A stretch of DNA of 64,000 bases from Rhinopithecus roxellana (Eukaryota > Chordata > Mammalia > Primates > Cercopithecidae). The DNA is taken from the NCBI RefSeq assembly GCF_007565055.1, contig NC_044550.1, positions 87,172,033 through 87,236,032 on the forward strand, given 5' to 3'. Below, in pieces: positions 45,000-55,905 of the stretch; the first letter of the stretch is position 1; each line of letters begins with the position of its first letter. A program made the position numbers and the translations under genes. The notes below the pieces were generated by a model. It made no database searches, was not told the DNA's origin, and worked only from the letters and a program-made list of their open reading frames with translations.

Positions 45000-46230
45000 G
45001 AGCTTGTTTAACAGTAGTGAAAGAAACAGGAACTTGGCCTGGGGCATGTAATTTATCCTAAGCTCTCATACACACCTTTGTTACTTGTTATGTGGTAAGA
45101 GCACCAAAGTTTAATTGGGCATAAGCATCAGAGAAACTATCGGAGTCTGTGAGTTGAGCCTGAGTAATTAGAATGCCATTAGTCCGATTTAGCTGAGCCT
45201 GCAAATGGGCGTCCTCTGCCTACCAGGCTGAGATGGGGTTAGAACAACTTTTTGCCAAAAGGTGCTAGTATAAAGGAAGCAAAATGACCTCAGTACAAAA
45301 GTTTGTAATACCGTTTTAACATAAGGAGAAGTAGTGCCATACTGAGTACAAGCATGCTTAAATTCTTTTAAAAAAGTAAGATTGAGTGGCACATATCAAC
45401 GCAGACGAGTATGAGAGTGTGAGAAAGGGGCACTGGAGGAGTAGAAGAGGCAGAGGTATACTGGTGATTACCGGTGTCCATGTGTGAAGAAGGGTACAGA
45501 GAAGCGGCTGAGTGGATGGCAAAGTGACCAGTTGAGGAACTGAAACGACAGGAGGGTGAGGGGCTGAAGTGGACAGGGTAGGGCCTGTAGAATTACAGGT
45601 AAATTGTAGTTTGGTTCTGGTGCCATTAGGTGATGCCTGGAGGCAAACACTGCAAAGGTTTGAAGAGAGAAGAATTAGTATATCTATGGTTCTGGGCTGT
45701 GTGGGTCAGGGCCTTGGGAGCTACCAGTACAGGCTCTTCGTGAAAAGAAATAAGGTCATCATAGGGTAACATTAAGCCAAAGTCTCGGGAGTTAGACATT
45801 GAATTTTCAGCATCGTTAGGTGGGGGAGGAGTAGGCAAAGGGAGAGGCTGATCAGATAATGAAGGCCGTGCGGGAAAGGAAGTTTGAGGAGGTATTAGGA
45901 CGGCACGTACCAAGGCCCAATCACCCCAAACAGTGATGGGAACATAATTCCCTGCTGGGACCAGCTCCCAGAATGCTGCACCAACACAAGCCCGTAGTTT
46001 CACATGTAAGGTTACTTTTTCAGGAAACCAAGGACAGTATTTTTCCACTGGCCTGAGTAGAGTGACCATATTTTCCACTGGTACTCAAACCCTTCTCTGT
46101 TTTAACAGGTCTACATCTAAGGTCCCCTTTTCAGGAAACCAAGGACAGTATTTTTCCACTGCCCTGAATGGAGTGACCATATTTTCCATGGGCACTCAAA
46201 CCCTTTTCTGTTTTAACCAGAGTTTAATAT
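45000..46230 (-). pseudogene. gag remnant: matrix and part of capsid
   Basis: Minus-strand frames at 46078-45626 (matrix-like, with Pro-rich end PLPLPTPPPP), 45650-45468 and 45392-45189 (capsid-like, FLKEFKHACTQYGTTSPY). From 45180 to 45000 capsid-like text continues with stops, then jumps to protease, so nucleocapsid is absent. The leader/matrix start is duplicated (about 46012-46233). Confidence 0.7.
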
Positions 46231-46233
46231 AGA
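46012..46233. repeat. 111-bp tandem duplication in the gag start region
   Basis: caggaaaccaaggacagtat occurs at 46021 and again at 46132, and the text around it repeats for about 110 bp with a few differences. The duplication covers the matrix N-terminal region. Confidence 0.85.
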
Positions 46234-46410
46234 AAAGATAAGTATAATTTTTATACTCCGTGTGACCCATAGTTAACCCGGACCATACACAGACTACTCA
46301 CCAGTCGTCAGGGAATCGAACAAGTGTTTCTGTGAACCTAACCGATGACATTTCTCTGCACCTGCCAAAGGGAATTGGGTTCCCACATGCACTTGTGAAA
46401 AAGAAAAAAC

Positions 46411-46428
46411 CACCACATTGGTGTGCCA
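46411..46428 (-). other. Primer-binding site, tRNA-Lys-like and decayed
   Basis: On the minus strand tggcacaccaatgtggtg lies two bases after the 5' LTR. It resembles a Lys-tRNA primer site with CpG-type changes and one extra base. The assignment is by position and partial match. Confidence 0.5.
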
Positions 46429-46430
46429 GA

Positions 46431-47495
46431 TATTGGGGGAACCTGCCCCCAATAATTCAATGTTATTTCACGTAGGTTCTTTTCTATTTCCCTAAGTGTG
46501 AGCCGGTCTGAGAAATAAAGGGAAAGAGTACAAAAGAGAGAAATTTTAAAGCGGGGGAGACATCAAATGTTGGCAGGCACCATGATACCCCCCAAGTTGC
46601 AAAACCAGCAAGCTTTTATTAGTGATTTTCAAAGGGGAGGGAGTGTATGAATAGGATGTGGGTCACAGAGATCACACGCTTCACAAGGTAATAAAATATT
46701 ATAAAGAGACAGGGCGAGATCACAGGACCAGGGCAAAATTAAAATTGCTAACGAAGCTTCGGGCACGCATTGTCATTGATAACATCTTATCAGGATACAG
46801 GGTTTGAGAGTAGACAACCGGTCTGACCAAAATTTATTAGGTGGGAATTTCCTCATAAGGAACTTATTCCTAATAAGTCTGGGAGTGCTACAGGAGGCCG
46901 GGGCTTATTTCATCCCTTAGCTATAACTGTAAAAGCCAGACATTCCCAGAGCGGCCATTTCAGAGACCTCCCCCTAGGAATGTATTCTCTTTCTCAGGGC
47001 TGTTCCTTGCTGAGAAAAAAAATTCAGCGATATTTCTCCTATTTGCGTTTGAAGGAAGAGAAATACGGATCTGTTCTGCCTGGCTCTCAGGCTGCCAGAC
47101 CTCATGGCTATCTCCCTTGTTCCCTGAACATCGCTGTTATCCTGTTCTTTTTTCAATGTACCTAGATTTCTTATGTTTAAACAATGTGTGCAGTTAACGC
47201 AATCATCACAGGGTCCTGACGTGACATACATCCTTAGCTTATGAAGATGACGGGATTAAGAGATTGAAGTAAAGACAGGCATAGGAAATCACAAGAGTTA
47301 TTGATTGGGGAAGTGATAAATGTCCATGAAATCTTCTCAATTTATGTTCAGAGATTGCAGCAAAGACAGGCGTAAGAAATTATAAAAGTATTAATTTGGG
47401 GAACTAATAAATGTCCATGAAATCTTCACAATTTATGTTCTTCTGTCATGGCTTCAGCCAGTCCCTCCGTTCGGGGTCCCTGACTTCCCGCAACA
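46431..47495 (-). repeat. 5' LTR of the provirus (MER11-like)
   Basis: It mirrors the 3' LTR over its whole length with a comparable start (tgttgcgggaagtcagggac at 47495) and AATAAA at 46615-46620 (minus strand). Many substitutions and small indels separate the two LTRs; in the first 200 bp aligned by eye I count roughly twenty differences. Confidence 0.88.
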
Positions 47496-47501
47496 CTATA
47501 T

Positions 47502-48024
47502 TAAACACAAACTGGCACTTATGTGCCAATTCCATGGCTGGGAGGCAGGCTGAGAAAGCATCCTAGCCACCCCAAATGTCAGAAACCCCAATGACCTGTT
47601 AAGATCTGACCAAAGAACTAAAGAGAAAGGGCTTCCCAGAAGGTGGTTCCAAGAGCCATGGAGAAAATAGACTGAGGAGTTATTCTCAGGAAGACAAACT
47701 GGGGCCTAATCCCAAAAAACAGGTGCTATCTTCAGTACAGAGGATGTCTGCAACATTTGCCCAGCAAGGTTTCAGAATTTCATAAACCAGTGATGCTCTG
47801 CAACTCCCACTGTTCCTATTTTCAGATGGAGTATTTATGGTGATAAACCTGCTTTGTCTTACAATTGTATTTAGGGTATATGTGAGGGTAGATCACTTGT
47901 CTTTATATTTCACTGGTCTCAAAATCCAACAGACTCACACTTAGACTTGATGCCCAGAGACTGTCATGAGATCATGTACTTACATCCTGGTGCCATGATT
48001 AGATGAGACTTTCAGTGTCTTCTG
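47502..48024. other. Flank of the provirus, no feature recognised
   Basis: About 520 bp between the provirus target-site duplication and the next LTR. I see no exon and no repeat I can name. Confidence 0.5.
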
Positions 48025-48436
48025 TGTTAGCCCATTATTGCACTGCTATGAAGACATATCTGAGGCTGGGTAATTTATAAAGAAAAGAGGCTTAATTGAC
48101 TCACGGTTCTGCAGGCTGTATAGGAAGGATGATGCTAGCATCTCCTTGGCTTCTAGGGAGGCCTCAGGAAAACTTACAGTTATGGCAGAAGGCAAAGGGG
48201 AAAGCATGTCATGGCCAGAGCAATAGCAAAAGAGGAGGGAAAGGTGCTACACACTTTTAAACAATCAGATCTCAACAGAACTCTATCATGATAACAGCTC
48301 TAGGGGGAATAGTGCTAAACCATTCATGAGAACTCGACAGAATGATCCAATCACCTCCCAACAGGCCCCACCTCCAACACTGGGGGTTACACTTCAACGT
48401 GAGATTTGGGCACAGCCATAGACCGAAACTGTATTA
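48025..48436 (-). mobile_element. ERVL-MaLR LTR (MST/MLT1 type)
   Basis: It contains tgttagcccattattgcact, gaggctgggtaatttataaa, aattgactcacggttctgca and caacgtgagatttgggcaca in antisense MaLR order. Confidence 0.8.
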
Positions 48437-51400
48437 CCTTCTTTTTGAGCAGAAGTAGTGTGTCAATTATGTACATGAAAGGAAACAAGAGAACGTGACA
48501 GATGGAGGTTGACTGCCTTATTGTTCAACAAGTATTCATTCTCCTCTCCCTTTTCCCCTGCTTGGGAAAACCGTATTTCCCCATCTCACTGATGTTGACC
48601 TTCACCACTCACCTGTTTCTTTTGTCAATGGAATATGGACAGAAGTGACACTGCAACAAGTCTGAGATGGGGCTTCATGGAGCATTTAATTCTCACCAGC
48701 TCCCTGTGTTCTTGCCTCTCATCACATGAGCATCACAAAATCTATAAAATATAAATTGAATAGAAGGTAGGGGTGCTGCACACTTGGACCCTGGAATGAT
48801 AAGAGCTTCAGGGAGCAGGTCAGAATCTCACCCATAGCCTTGGAGCAGATCCACCAGCAGATAAGGTAAGAGAAAAGTAAATACGTGTTGTTAGAAGCTC
48901 CTGGGATTTTGAGAATGTTTATCCCTTAGGTGACCATAGTGAAATCTGACTAATAGAGTAATTTTCAGGATAATAGTTTTCTAGAAATAGGGCCAGAACA
49001 GAAGCTTATTGTCTAATGTCTGTGCCAGTATTTTAATCAAATATCATGTTCAACAGTCCTAAAAAATAAATAAAATATATTTGTAAGATGAAGTATCAGA
49101 ATCTATTAACGAAACAGGCTAAGAGATAATCTTAACAAATAAAACTGTTCTGGCTTTTCTTTACACATATTGAAGGGTAGATTTTATTATTGCTAAGGGA
49201 TCTTCACTCTTCCCTCCAATGGTTTGCTAAGGGTAAAAAAAGATGTTTGAAAAAAAGAAGTACTCAATATTGATAATAGCCTTTCGTCTTTCATAGTGGA
49301 GGACTTTTATAATCAGTGGGATCACTTTTATGGAAAAAGAAATTGAACCAATGTCTTTCCCTTATTTTATATACTTGCCTTTTATTCCTGGGTGATACTA
49401 CACTGAAAAGGGAAAACAAATTAAAAAAAAAAAACAAATTTAAATGCTTCTTTAACTATTACTAAAATCTACAAAATATAAATTGAATAGAAGCAATCTG
49501 TAGTTTCTTTTTAAACATTGTGTTTCATTTACATCCTAAGAATTTGACTCTAAGGTAGATTCTCTGAAGCAGTGGTGACTGAGTAGATACATATATTCAC
49601 AGGTAGTCAAATTCATTATTTAACTATTTTCTTTCTTTATGATGGATACAATAAAACGTATTTTGTTAAATTGAGGAAGAAGTAAAAAACATTGTATGTT
49701 GGGGTGTAGAGGATGCTTTGATATTTATGAGAACCTCACCTGGTCTGAGACATTAGTAATGTATGTTGTTGCTGATTTTATAAAACAAGTCCAAGTGCTG
49801 GAGGTAAAGAGCTGGAGGTCTGAAAGCCTAGCATACACATTTCATTTGAAACTGGACTGATAGTAAAAATAGCACAGTGCCGAGACCAAAGCTTTTTAGA
49901 TTCATGATCTACCTAACTTTATAATTGTAGGTTTTATATCATATCCTTGAGTACTTTTGCATAGTTTCTCTTATTTGTCCATGGAAGCAATATTGAATTT
50001 CTCCCTAAGAATTTGGCAACAAGGTAAATGAAGTTGCCATCTGAGTGTTAAACAGAAGAGAAAGACTGAGAGGATGTGTAGTCAGTAGCAGAAGTTAAGG
50101 ACTTCACCCCAGGCCAAAGTATCAGTTAGAATATATTAACATAAATGAAGAAAGAATGAGTCAAGTCAAAGGAAGATTGGTCATTCAAGGTAGTATGGAC
50201 AAATGCTCAGAAACAAATGTTGACTGTGCCTGTCTCCACATTGTCTAAGGCCCCCAGGTTCACACTGGAGTGTGGTGTTTTTCAGGAGATTTATAATGAG
50301 GCTTCATATGCTCTAGGATATTCATTCTCTTTGATTAGGGAAATACAACTCTAAAAAGGGGTACTTGTTTATTAATTTTAATGAATGGAACAGCTGCTAA
50401 GTAGTCTGAGCAAATGAGTGCTCCAAATTACTGTATTAGTCATTTTCAAAGGAGGCACAGCAATACCCAATATCTGTTGGCCACTGCAGAGACTACTAGG
50501 TCACTCATGAAGCTGGAAGTGCAAGCTACGTAAAACAGCAGATTGGACTACCTTCTTTTCAGTGATATCATATCCTTGAGAATCTAAGTTTTAAAGGCAA
50601 GTACCTTATAAAAATCATCACGGAACAGGAAATTATGTGCTGTTGTCTAATCTGACTTCAAAGCTTGAGAACTTGGGTAGGTCCAGTAGATGTTTGTATA
50701 CCATTAGTAAATAATTGTGGTTAATAAATAATAGTTTATAAATATTAATTTTTAAATTTATGTGTTTTTTTCATATGGTTACTGAGTTATAGGACATGAA
50801 TACTTATTAAATTGCTTGGCCCTCACTACTTAATAAAAGAACTGTTAAGTGTCTTTTGTCCTATAGGCATCTAATAATATTGCCTATAGGACATTCTTAA
50901 AAAAAAAAAACCACTGGGGACACTAAGGGCACAGTGAACTGAGAATATTTGAGACTCTCTGGTGTTGCAGAGTGGGGACGAGTAGTGATGGTCAGTTTGA
51001 ATATAAACTACACTTGACTTATCTCAGTGGCAAGTATAATTCTTATCATGGAGAGGGGGTCGTTCTACTGTCTTTAATGCCAGTAAATAATGGAGTCACA
51101 TGATTAACTTCTTCTGGTTCCACTTCCTCATCACCAGGCACCTTTGAGGTTCAATGTCAACTTCCCTGAGAGCAAGGTTGCTCTAGTCTGAGAACTCGGG
51201 TACTCAGTCTACTTAGCAGCTGTACCATTAATTATAAAGTAATAAACAAGTATGTTTGTTAGAGTTATATTTCACTTGCAGCTTTTCTAAACAAAGAGAA
51301 TGAATCTCTTGAAGGATAGGAAGCCCCATTATAAATTAATGTAGTGGCATCTTATCATACATCAGTCTCCAGTCACTCCTGAGAGACCATGATGTTTCTG

Positions 51401-51540
51401 AGTTTGGAAGGCTGAGAATCAGATTCTGGTCTAAAGCATTTTAATACAATAACGATGCTACTCTGTGATGCTCTTTGGAAAACAAGATGATCTGTTCCAA
51501 GTGTTGCCCTCTTTTTTTTTTTTTTTTTCAATTTTAGTCA
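48437..51540. other. AT-rich sequence without recognised gene
   Basis: Short A-runs (about 49421-49434, 50899-50911) and possible very old repeats only. No exon or pseudogene is supported. Confidence 0.5.
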
Positions 51541-51544
51541 AATC

Positions 51545-51658
51545 TGGAGTGAGACTGCCTGGGTTCAAATCCTAGTTCCACCATCATCTGGTTTTGTGAC
51601 CTTGAGCTAATTACTCAACTTCTCTGTATTTCAGTTTTCTTTCCAGTAAGATGATGAT
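51545..51658 (+). repeat. MIR SINE, left part, split by a THE1 LTR
   Basis: gagactgcctgggttcaaat, tgtgaccttgagctaattac and cagttttctttccagtaaga follow the sense MIR order. The element resumes at 52027 after the LTR. Confidence 0.75.
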
Positions 51659-52026
51659 GTATTAGTGTGTTCTCATGCAGCTATAAGGACATACCTGAGA
51701 CTGGGTAATTTCTAAAGAAAAAGACGTTTAACGGACTCACAGTTTTGTATGGCTGGGGAGGCCTCACAATCACAGCAGAAGGCGAAGGAGCAAAGGCATG
51801 TCTTACGTGGCAGCAGGCAAGGGAGCATGTGCAGGAGTGCAGGGGAACTGCCCTTTGTAAAACCATGAGATCTCCTGAGATTAATTCACTATCATGAGAA
51901 CAGCACGGAAAAACCTGCCCCCATGATTCAATTACTTCCCCCTCCCGGTCCCCCCATGACACGTGGGGATTATGGGAACTACAATTCAAGATGAGATTTG
52001 GGTGGGGACACAGCCAAACCATATCA
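51659..52026 (-). mobile_element. THE1-type MaLR LTR inserted in a MIR
   Basis: It reads tgtattagtgtgttctcatg through cctgagactgggtaatttct to gggtggggacacagccaaac catatca, the full antisense THE1 LTR order and length. Confidence 0.88.
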
Positions 52027-52165
52027 AATGATAATAATAATAATTACTTTAGAGGTAGTTGTGATGATTAAATGAAGTAATATATCTTAAGATCTTAGAA
52101 CATGCCTACATATTTTAAGGTCTTAGAACATACCTAGAGTACCATAAATTCGAAATAAATGTCAC
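52027..52165 (+). repeat. MIR SINE, right part
   Basis: aataattactttagaggtag, gatgattaaatgaagtaata continue the MIR that starts at 51545. Confidence 0.65.
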
Positions 52166-52716
52166 TTCTTATTTTCACTCTTCTCCCTGTTAACATTATT
52201 ATTTCTATTCTTGGTCATGTTCCCCTTATTTCTTTTAATTTTCAAGTTTCCAAATTTTCATGGAATTTATCTATGTCCACACTTAACATTAGCATGTAAG
52301 TTAGATGTTTCATGAAATATCTGACTGGAATACAATCTGGTAGTGTGAAAGAGTCAGCAATACCAAATATTCTCATTGTTCTTTGATATTTGCATGGTCC
52401 CCTACATGTGAGAGCTATCTGACTACTTCTGGCCAATTAAAAGTCAGTGTAAGCGAAAGTGAAAGAGTGAGACTGAAATGCCCACCTGTGATTCTCCAGT
52501 TTTCTAGTTCCCCTGCCTCAGCACACAAGGAGAACTTGCATTCCAGGAGGTGTAGCTATGAGATAGTGGTGCATCTATTAACTTGGATCCTTTTGTAATT
52601 GATGAAGGGGAGCCACCTGCCAACTTAAGCTGGATATGTACTGGGATCAAGAAATAAAAACTTGATGTGTTGAGTCACTGTGATTTCCCAGTTTGTTTGT
52701 TACCATGCTATATTCT

Positions 52717-53029
52717 TCTTCTTTTTTTTTTTTTTGAAACAGAGTCTCGCCGTGTTGCCCAGGCTGGAGTGCCGTGGCCGCGATCTCGGTTCACTGCAAG
52801 TTCTGCCTCCTGGGTTCCCGCCCTTCTCCTGTGTCAGCCTCCGAGTAGCTGGGATTACAGGTGCCCGCCACCGCGCCAGGCTATTTTTTTTTTTTTTTTT
52901 GGTATTTTTAGTAGAGACGAGGTTTCACCATGTTAGCTAGGATGGTCTTGATCTCCTGACCTCGTGATCCGCCTGCCTCGGCCTCCCAAAGTGCTGGGAT
53001 TACTGGTGTGCGCCACCAAGCCCAGCCAT
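52717..53029 (-). mobile_element. Alu SINE with 16-bp TSD
   Basis: An antisense Alu with a long internal T-run. The direct repeat tac(c/t)atgctatattct lies at 52701-52716 and 53030-53045 with one mismatch. Confidence 0.9.
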
Positions 53030-53045
53030 TACTATGCTATATTCT

Positions 53046-53632
53046 AACCTACGTTAACAGTGAATGTAAATGACCTACAGGCACCTACTTCGTGATGGTA
53101 AGTTAATATTGAAGGAATAAAATTATATTTATAAATACTTGTTTAGAAAACTTAAAGTATACCATACCCTGGTTCTAACTTGGGGTCTCTACCATAGTTG
53201 AAGACAGACATTATCTGGGGCTATGGTTACCTGTAAGTTCTCCTGGTCTGGGTATCCAAGTTGGCTTATTTGCAGGCCAGTGGATGATGCTGGCTTTCAC
53301 CTGGGAGCCCGGTTGGGCTTTTGACCAGGATACAAGCCTTGCAGCCTCTCACTGAATGTCTACTGGTTCTTAGAGGGAAAAAGCTCCCAAGAATGAGCAT
53401 TTCCAGAGAGCCAGGGATGAAGCTGGACGTCATTTGATGACCTAGCCTTAGAAGACCCACAATGTTACTTCTAATGCACTCTTATTCATATAAATCACTA
53501 AAGACAGTCCAGATTAAATTGAAGTTCACTTCTCAGAGGAAAGAATGGAAAAGAATATGCACTTACAGCGATCTGTAATTTATCACAACCTCCTCCTTTA
53601 ATGGATATTTCTCCTCACACACATTCTTCCTC
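53046..53632. other. Sequence without recognised feature
   Basis: About 590 bp between two Alus, with short open frames and no splice or repeat signature I can support. Confidence 0.5.
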
Positions 53633-53643
53633 TTGCAAGAAGC

Positions 53644-53925
53644 AGGCTGGACGTGGCGGCTCATGCCTGTAATCCCAGCACTTTGGGAGGCCAAGGCAGG
53701 CAGATCACTTGAGGTCAGGAGTTTGAGACCAGCCTGGCCAACAAAGTAAAATCCCGTCTCTACAAAATATATAAAAATTAGCCGGGCATGGTGGTGTGTG
53801 CCTGTAATCCCAGCTACTCAGGAGGCTGAGGCAGGAGAATCTCTTGAACCCAGGAGGCATAAGTTGCAGTGAGCTGCAACTGCACCACTGCACTCCAGCC
53901 TGGGTGACAGAGTGAGACTCCATCT

Positions 53926-53974
<49 letters not shown>

Positions 53975-53975
53975 A
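53644..53975 (+). mobile_element. Alu SINE with 46-bp poly-A and 11-bp TSD
   Basis: A full-length plus-strand Alu ending in 46 uninterrupted A (53927-53972). The direct repeat ttgcaagaagc lies at 53633-53643 and 53976-53986. The long pure A tail suggests a fairly young copy or a polymerase-slippage-prone site. Confidence 0.92.
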
Positions 53976-53986
53976 TTGCAAGAAGC

Positions 53987-55110
53987 GGCTATGCCTTATT
54001 ATAATTCGATATCCATCCTAGTCCCTATTTCTGAGATTTAGCCCAGTGTATATACTCAGTAATAACTACTAGATAAATATGCAAATGGCATAAGTATATC
54101 TTTAAATTTTTCCCAGTATCTTCCACAGTTCCTAGATTTTAGATGTTTGATCTCTTTTGAATAAATGAAGGAGGTGTATCCTGCATTAAAAGTCAAACTT
54201 CAAAGCTTACCAAATTAACATGTAAAATGTAAATATATATTTTCTTCACGTGGGCAAAAGCCTTCAATTGAAACATGATGAAGAAAACAAGTAGAAGCAC
54301 CAGGGATAATACTTTATTTGTATTTATTCATACAAATATAAGAATAATAAATATATATTTTCACAAAACATGTGTTGACCTGGAGTCCATTGTATTTCTG
54401 ACAAAGGATGGCAAGCACCAATGTCTCAATACTGAGGAAAACTGCCCTGAAGAACAGAAGGTCCACCAATAATTTTTTTCTAACAGCCGGAAGTAAAGAA
54501 ATCACAAAAGAGGTCTCAAGAATTCTTGAGAAAAATATGATTAATGTTGTTGAGAATTGGGACTTTTTTTCCAAGTTTATTTGATTTGTCAGTATATTAG
54601 CTTATTCCTCTGCATTTGCATCAGCTTAAAATTCAGGGTATGTGAAATAGAATTGCCAATGCCGTGTCTACATATTCATGTAAATCAGTAAAGTCTGAGG
54701 TTTGTCATTTGTAACAAGACTAAAATTAGAGAACTGAGCTTGCGTCTCTCAGCTTACCAATGAAATGCCCGTGTTTATAAGCAGAGAGAATTTAAGCCTT
54801 CTAAAGTCTGGAGCCATTTTAGAAATTCCTTCCCTCTGTATTAATTACATATTTAATTTGATGCTATGTTCTAAATGTGGTCTCATGCAAGATCCTGAAG
54901 ACATTAATATCCAAAGCACTATTCTAGAGTGCTATCCAGAAAAGGAAATTCTGTTATATGAGCATAAATATAGCAAAGCAGAAAAAAGTTTTGAATTTAA
55001 AAATGGTGGAAAAAATAAAAATACCGTGTATAAGACCAGAAGTTTAATGTGTGTCTTTTCAACATGTACTTCAACATTTTTTCATTGTTATGCATGAATT
55101 TTATTATAAA
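53987..55110. other. AT-rich sequence without recognised gene
   Basis: A 110-codon plus-strand frame (54765-55097) begins with ATG but resembles no known family and is AT-driven. No other feature is seen. Confidence 0.45.
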
Positions 55111-55123
55111 ATTCCTTGGCTTG

Positions 55124-55454
55124 GGCTGGGCACAGTGGTTCACTCCTGTAATCTCAGCACTTTGGGAGACTGAAGCTGGCAGATCACCTGAGGTCAAGAG
55201 TTCAAGACCAGCCTGACCAACACGGCAAAACCCCATCTCTACTAAAAATACGAAAATTAGCCAGGCATGATGGCAGGTGCCTGTAGTCCCAGCTACTCAG
55301 GAGGCTGAGGCAGATTTGCTTGAACCCAGGAAGTGGAGGTTGCAGTGAGTTAAGATCATGCCACTGCACTCCAGCCTGGGCAATAGAGCAAGAGCCTGTC
55401 TCTCTCTGTGTCTCTCTCTTCTCTCTCTCTCTCTATATATATGTGTGTACATAT
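55124..55454 (+). mobile_element. Alu SINE with (TC)n(TA)n tail and 13-bp TSD
   Basis: A plus-strand Alu whose A tail has turned into a tc/ta/tg microsatellite (about 55399-55454). The direct repeat attccttggcttg lies at 55111-55123 and 55455-55467. Confidence 0.92.
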
Positions 55455-55467
55455 ATTCCTTGGCTTG

Positions 55468-55905
55468 ACATGCACTAGTTTTACACATTTTTTCCCTGGA
55501 CTTGTATGAAAAATCAAGTATTTCTCTCTAGCATTTTACTAATTCTTATTTATTGTCATAGGTTTTTTTCCCTTTTGGTTATTTACTTGTATAATTCTAT
55601 TAAAATTAATTATAGATTGAAATTTCCCCAATTTAAAAGAATGAATTGCTTATTATGAAATATTGAAAATATTTAAATTTATCAGAATTAAAGGGAGCTC
55701 AACATATCCTTTTGTACTATTCAGTGAAGTACTTTCAAAATATATATACATATTTTCAAAATATGTATATATATAGCAAGACTTATGAAAGCAGCTTAAA
55801 CAATGATTTAAGATATTTTCATCTGGAAACTATCAAATTCTAAAATTGTATCTAAGTATAAAATACGAAACTACTTCTGAAACTGTTATACAAGTATAAG
55901 TCATA
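55468..55905. other. AT-rich stretch
   Basis: About 440 bp with (ta)n patches near 55740-55775. No gene or clear repeat family. Confidence 0.5.

Larger units (their letters stand above)
39398..47495 (-). mobile_element. Endogenous retrovirus, HERV-K11/HML-8-like provirus with MER11-like LTRs
   Basis: A minus-strand provirus with two LTRs (46431-47495 as the 5' LTR, 39398-40465 as the 3' LTR) and about 6 kb of internal sequence. The 6-bp direct repeat ctatat at 39392-39397 and 47496-47501 fits integration by a betaretrovirus-like element. In transcriptional order, gag, protease, reverse transcriptase/RNase H and env remnants can be read, all interrupted. Integrase and much of capsid/nucleocapsid are absent. 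The LTR sequence matches MER11 as I remember it, hence the HML-8 assignment. It is not a functional provirus. Confidence 0.88.

Noticed and set aside
54765..55097. 110-codon frame with Cys residues
   Set aside because: No family match, AT-rich, and no splice or promoter context.
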